This document shows, in pieces, positions 63,957 to 64,000 of a stretch of 64,000 bases of DNA; positions within the stretch are counted from its first letter, which is position 1; each line of letters begins with the position of its first letter. The stretch comes from Amycolatopsis sp. QT-25 (lineage in GTDB: Bacteria > Actinomycetota > Actinomycetes > Mycobacteriales > Pseudonocardiaceae): assembly GCF_029369745.1 (NCBI RefSeq), contig NZ_CP120210.1, positions 1,798,001 through 1,862,000 of the forward strand, in the 5' to 3' direction. Under the pieces are notes generated by a model. That model saw nothing but the letters and a program-made list of their open reading frames with translations, was not told the DNA's origin and searched no databases. Made by a program: the position numbers and the translations under genes.

Positions 63957-64000
63957 GTGACCGAAGTGTTCGGCCAGGGTACCGGCCATGAACAGGTCGT
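63957..64000 (+). CDS. Leu/Val-type amino acid dehydrogenase, N-terminal fragment
   Basis: Only 14 codons are in the window: GTG 63957, nine bases after AAGGAG, reads MTEVFGQGTGHEQV. The GHEQV sequence is the conserved opening of actinomycete leucine/valine dehydrogenases, which deaminate branched-chain amino acids. This would be a second member besides the gene at 13701. Identification rests on this short stretch. Confidence 0.6.
   Translation, partial: MTEVFGQGTGHEQV

Overview
The window is visibly very GC-rich, densely coding on both strands and uses many GTG starts. Its gene set (PaaX, Eis-like acetyltransferase, Mca/MshB-like amidase, soluble P450s with a 3Fe-4S ferredoxin, GPP34 protein, VanW protein) points to a Pseudonocardiaceae actinomycete, most likely Amycolatopsis-like. 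That placement rests on recognising gene families, not on a database search. I see no rRNA, tRNA, CRISPR array, insertion sequence or phage genes.

Layout. 1-2640: end of a sensor kinase with its NarL-type regulator, then a ROK protein facing a DeoR repressor. 2860-10806: DyP peroxidase and the glutamate synthase genes gltB-gltD, whose junction holds a threefold 73-bp tandem repeat. 11358-17766: YigZ protein, GNAT enzyme, small Cys-rich protein, Lrp regulator divergent from a Leu/Val-type dehydrogenase, and a large FAD/Fe-S oxidase. 17871-23327: two TetR modules with two P450s and a ferredoxin, each TetR beside a clear palindromic operator. 23381-34658: Eis-like enzyme, secreted NTF2-like protein, mtnA, a Rid protein, a DUF1877 gene broken by one stop codon, amidase, dienelactone hydrolase, arginase-family enzyme, GGDEF protein, MFS exporter and VanW protein. 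35244-46679: GntR regulator, phosphoesterase, PHP protein, GPP34 protein, permease, CPA2 antiporter, FMN alpha-hydroxyacid oxidase and HrpA. 46880-56798: family A polymerase, acyl-CoA synthetase, HTH protein, subtilase, a four-gene SDR/kinase/phosphatase/SMP-30 operon and a VOC protein.

57103-63798 looks like one catabolic locus. A minus-strand operon (creatininase-family hydrolase, benzoate-type CoA ligase, SDR, crotonase), joined throughout by 4-bp overlaps, is divergent from paaX-kynA-kynU. TDO and kynureninase would convert tryptophan to anthranilate, the ligase could make anthraniloyl-CoA, and a PaaX protein is suited to sensing an aryl-CoA. No ordinary kynurenine formamidase is present; the creatininase-family enzyme is a candidate. 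The window closes with the start of a second Leu/Val-type dehydrogenase behind a good promoter.

Three dispersed repeat families sit between genes: palindromes with 22-26-bp arms built on CGCAATTCGTCACCTACTTG; hairpins with GAAGG...CCTTC arms; and 21-bp tandem arrays at two convergent gene junctions.
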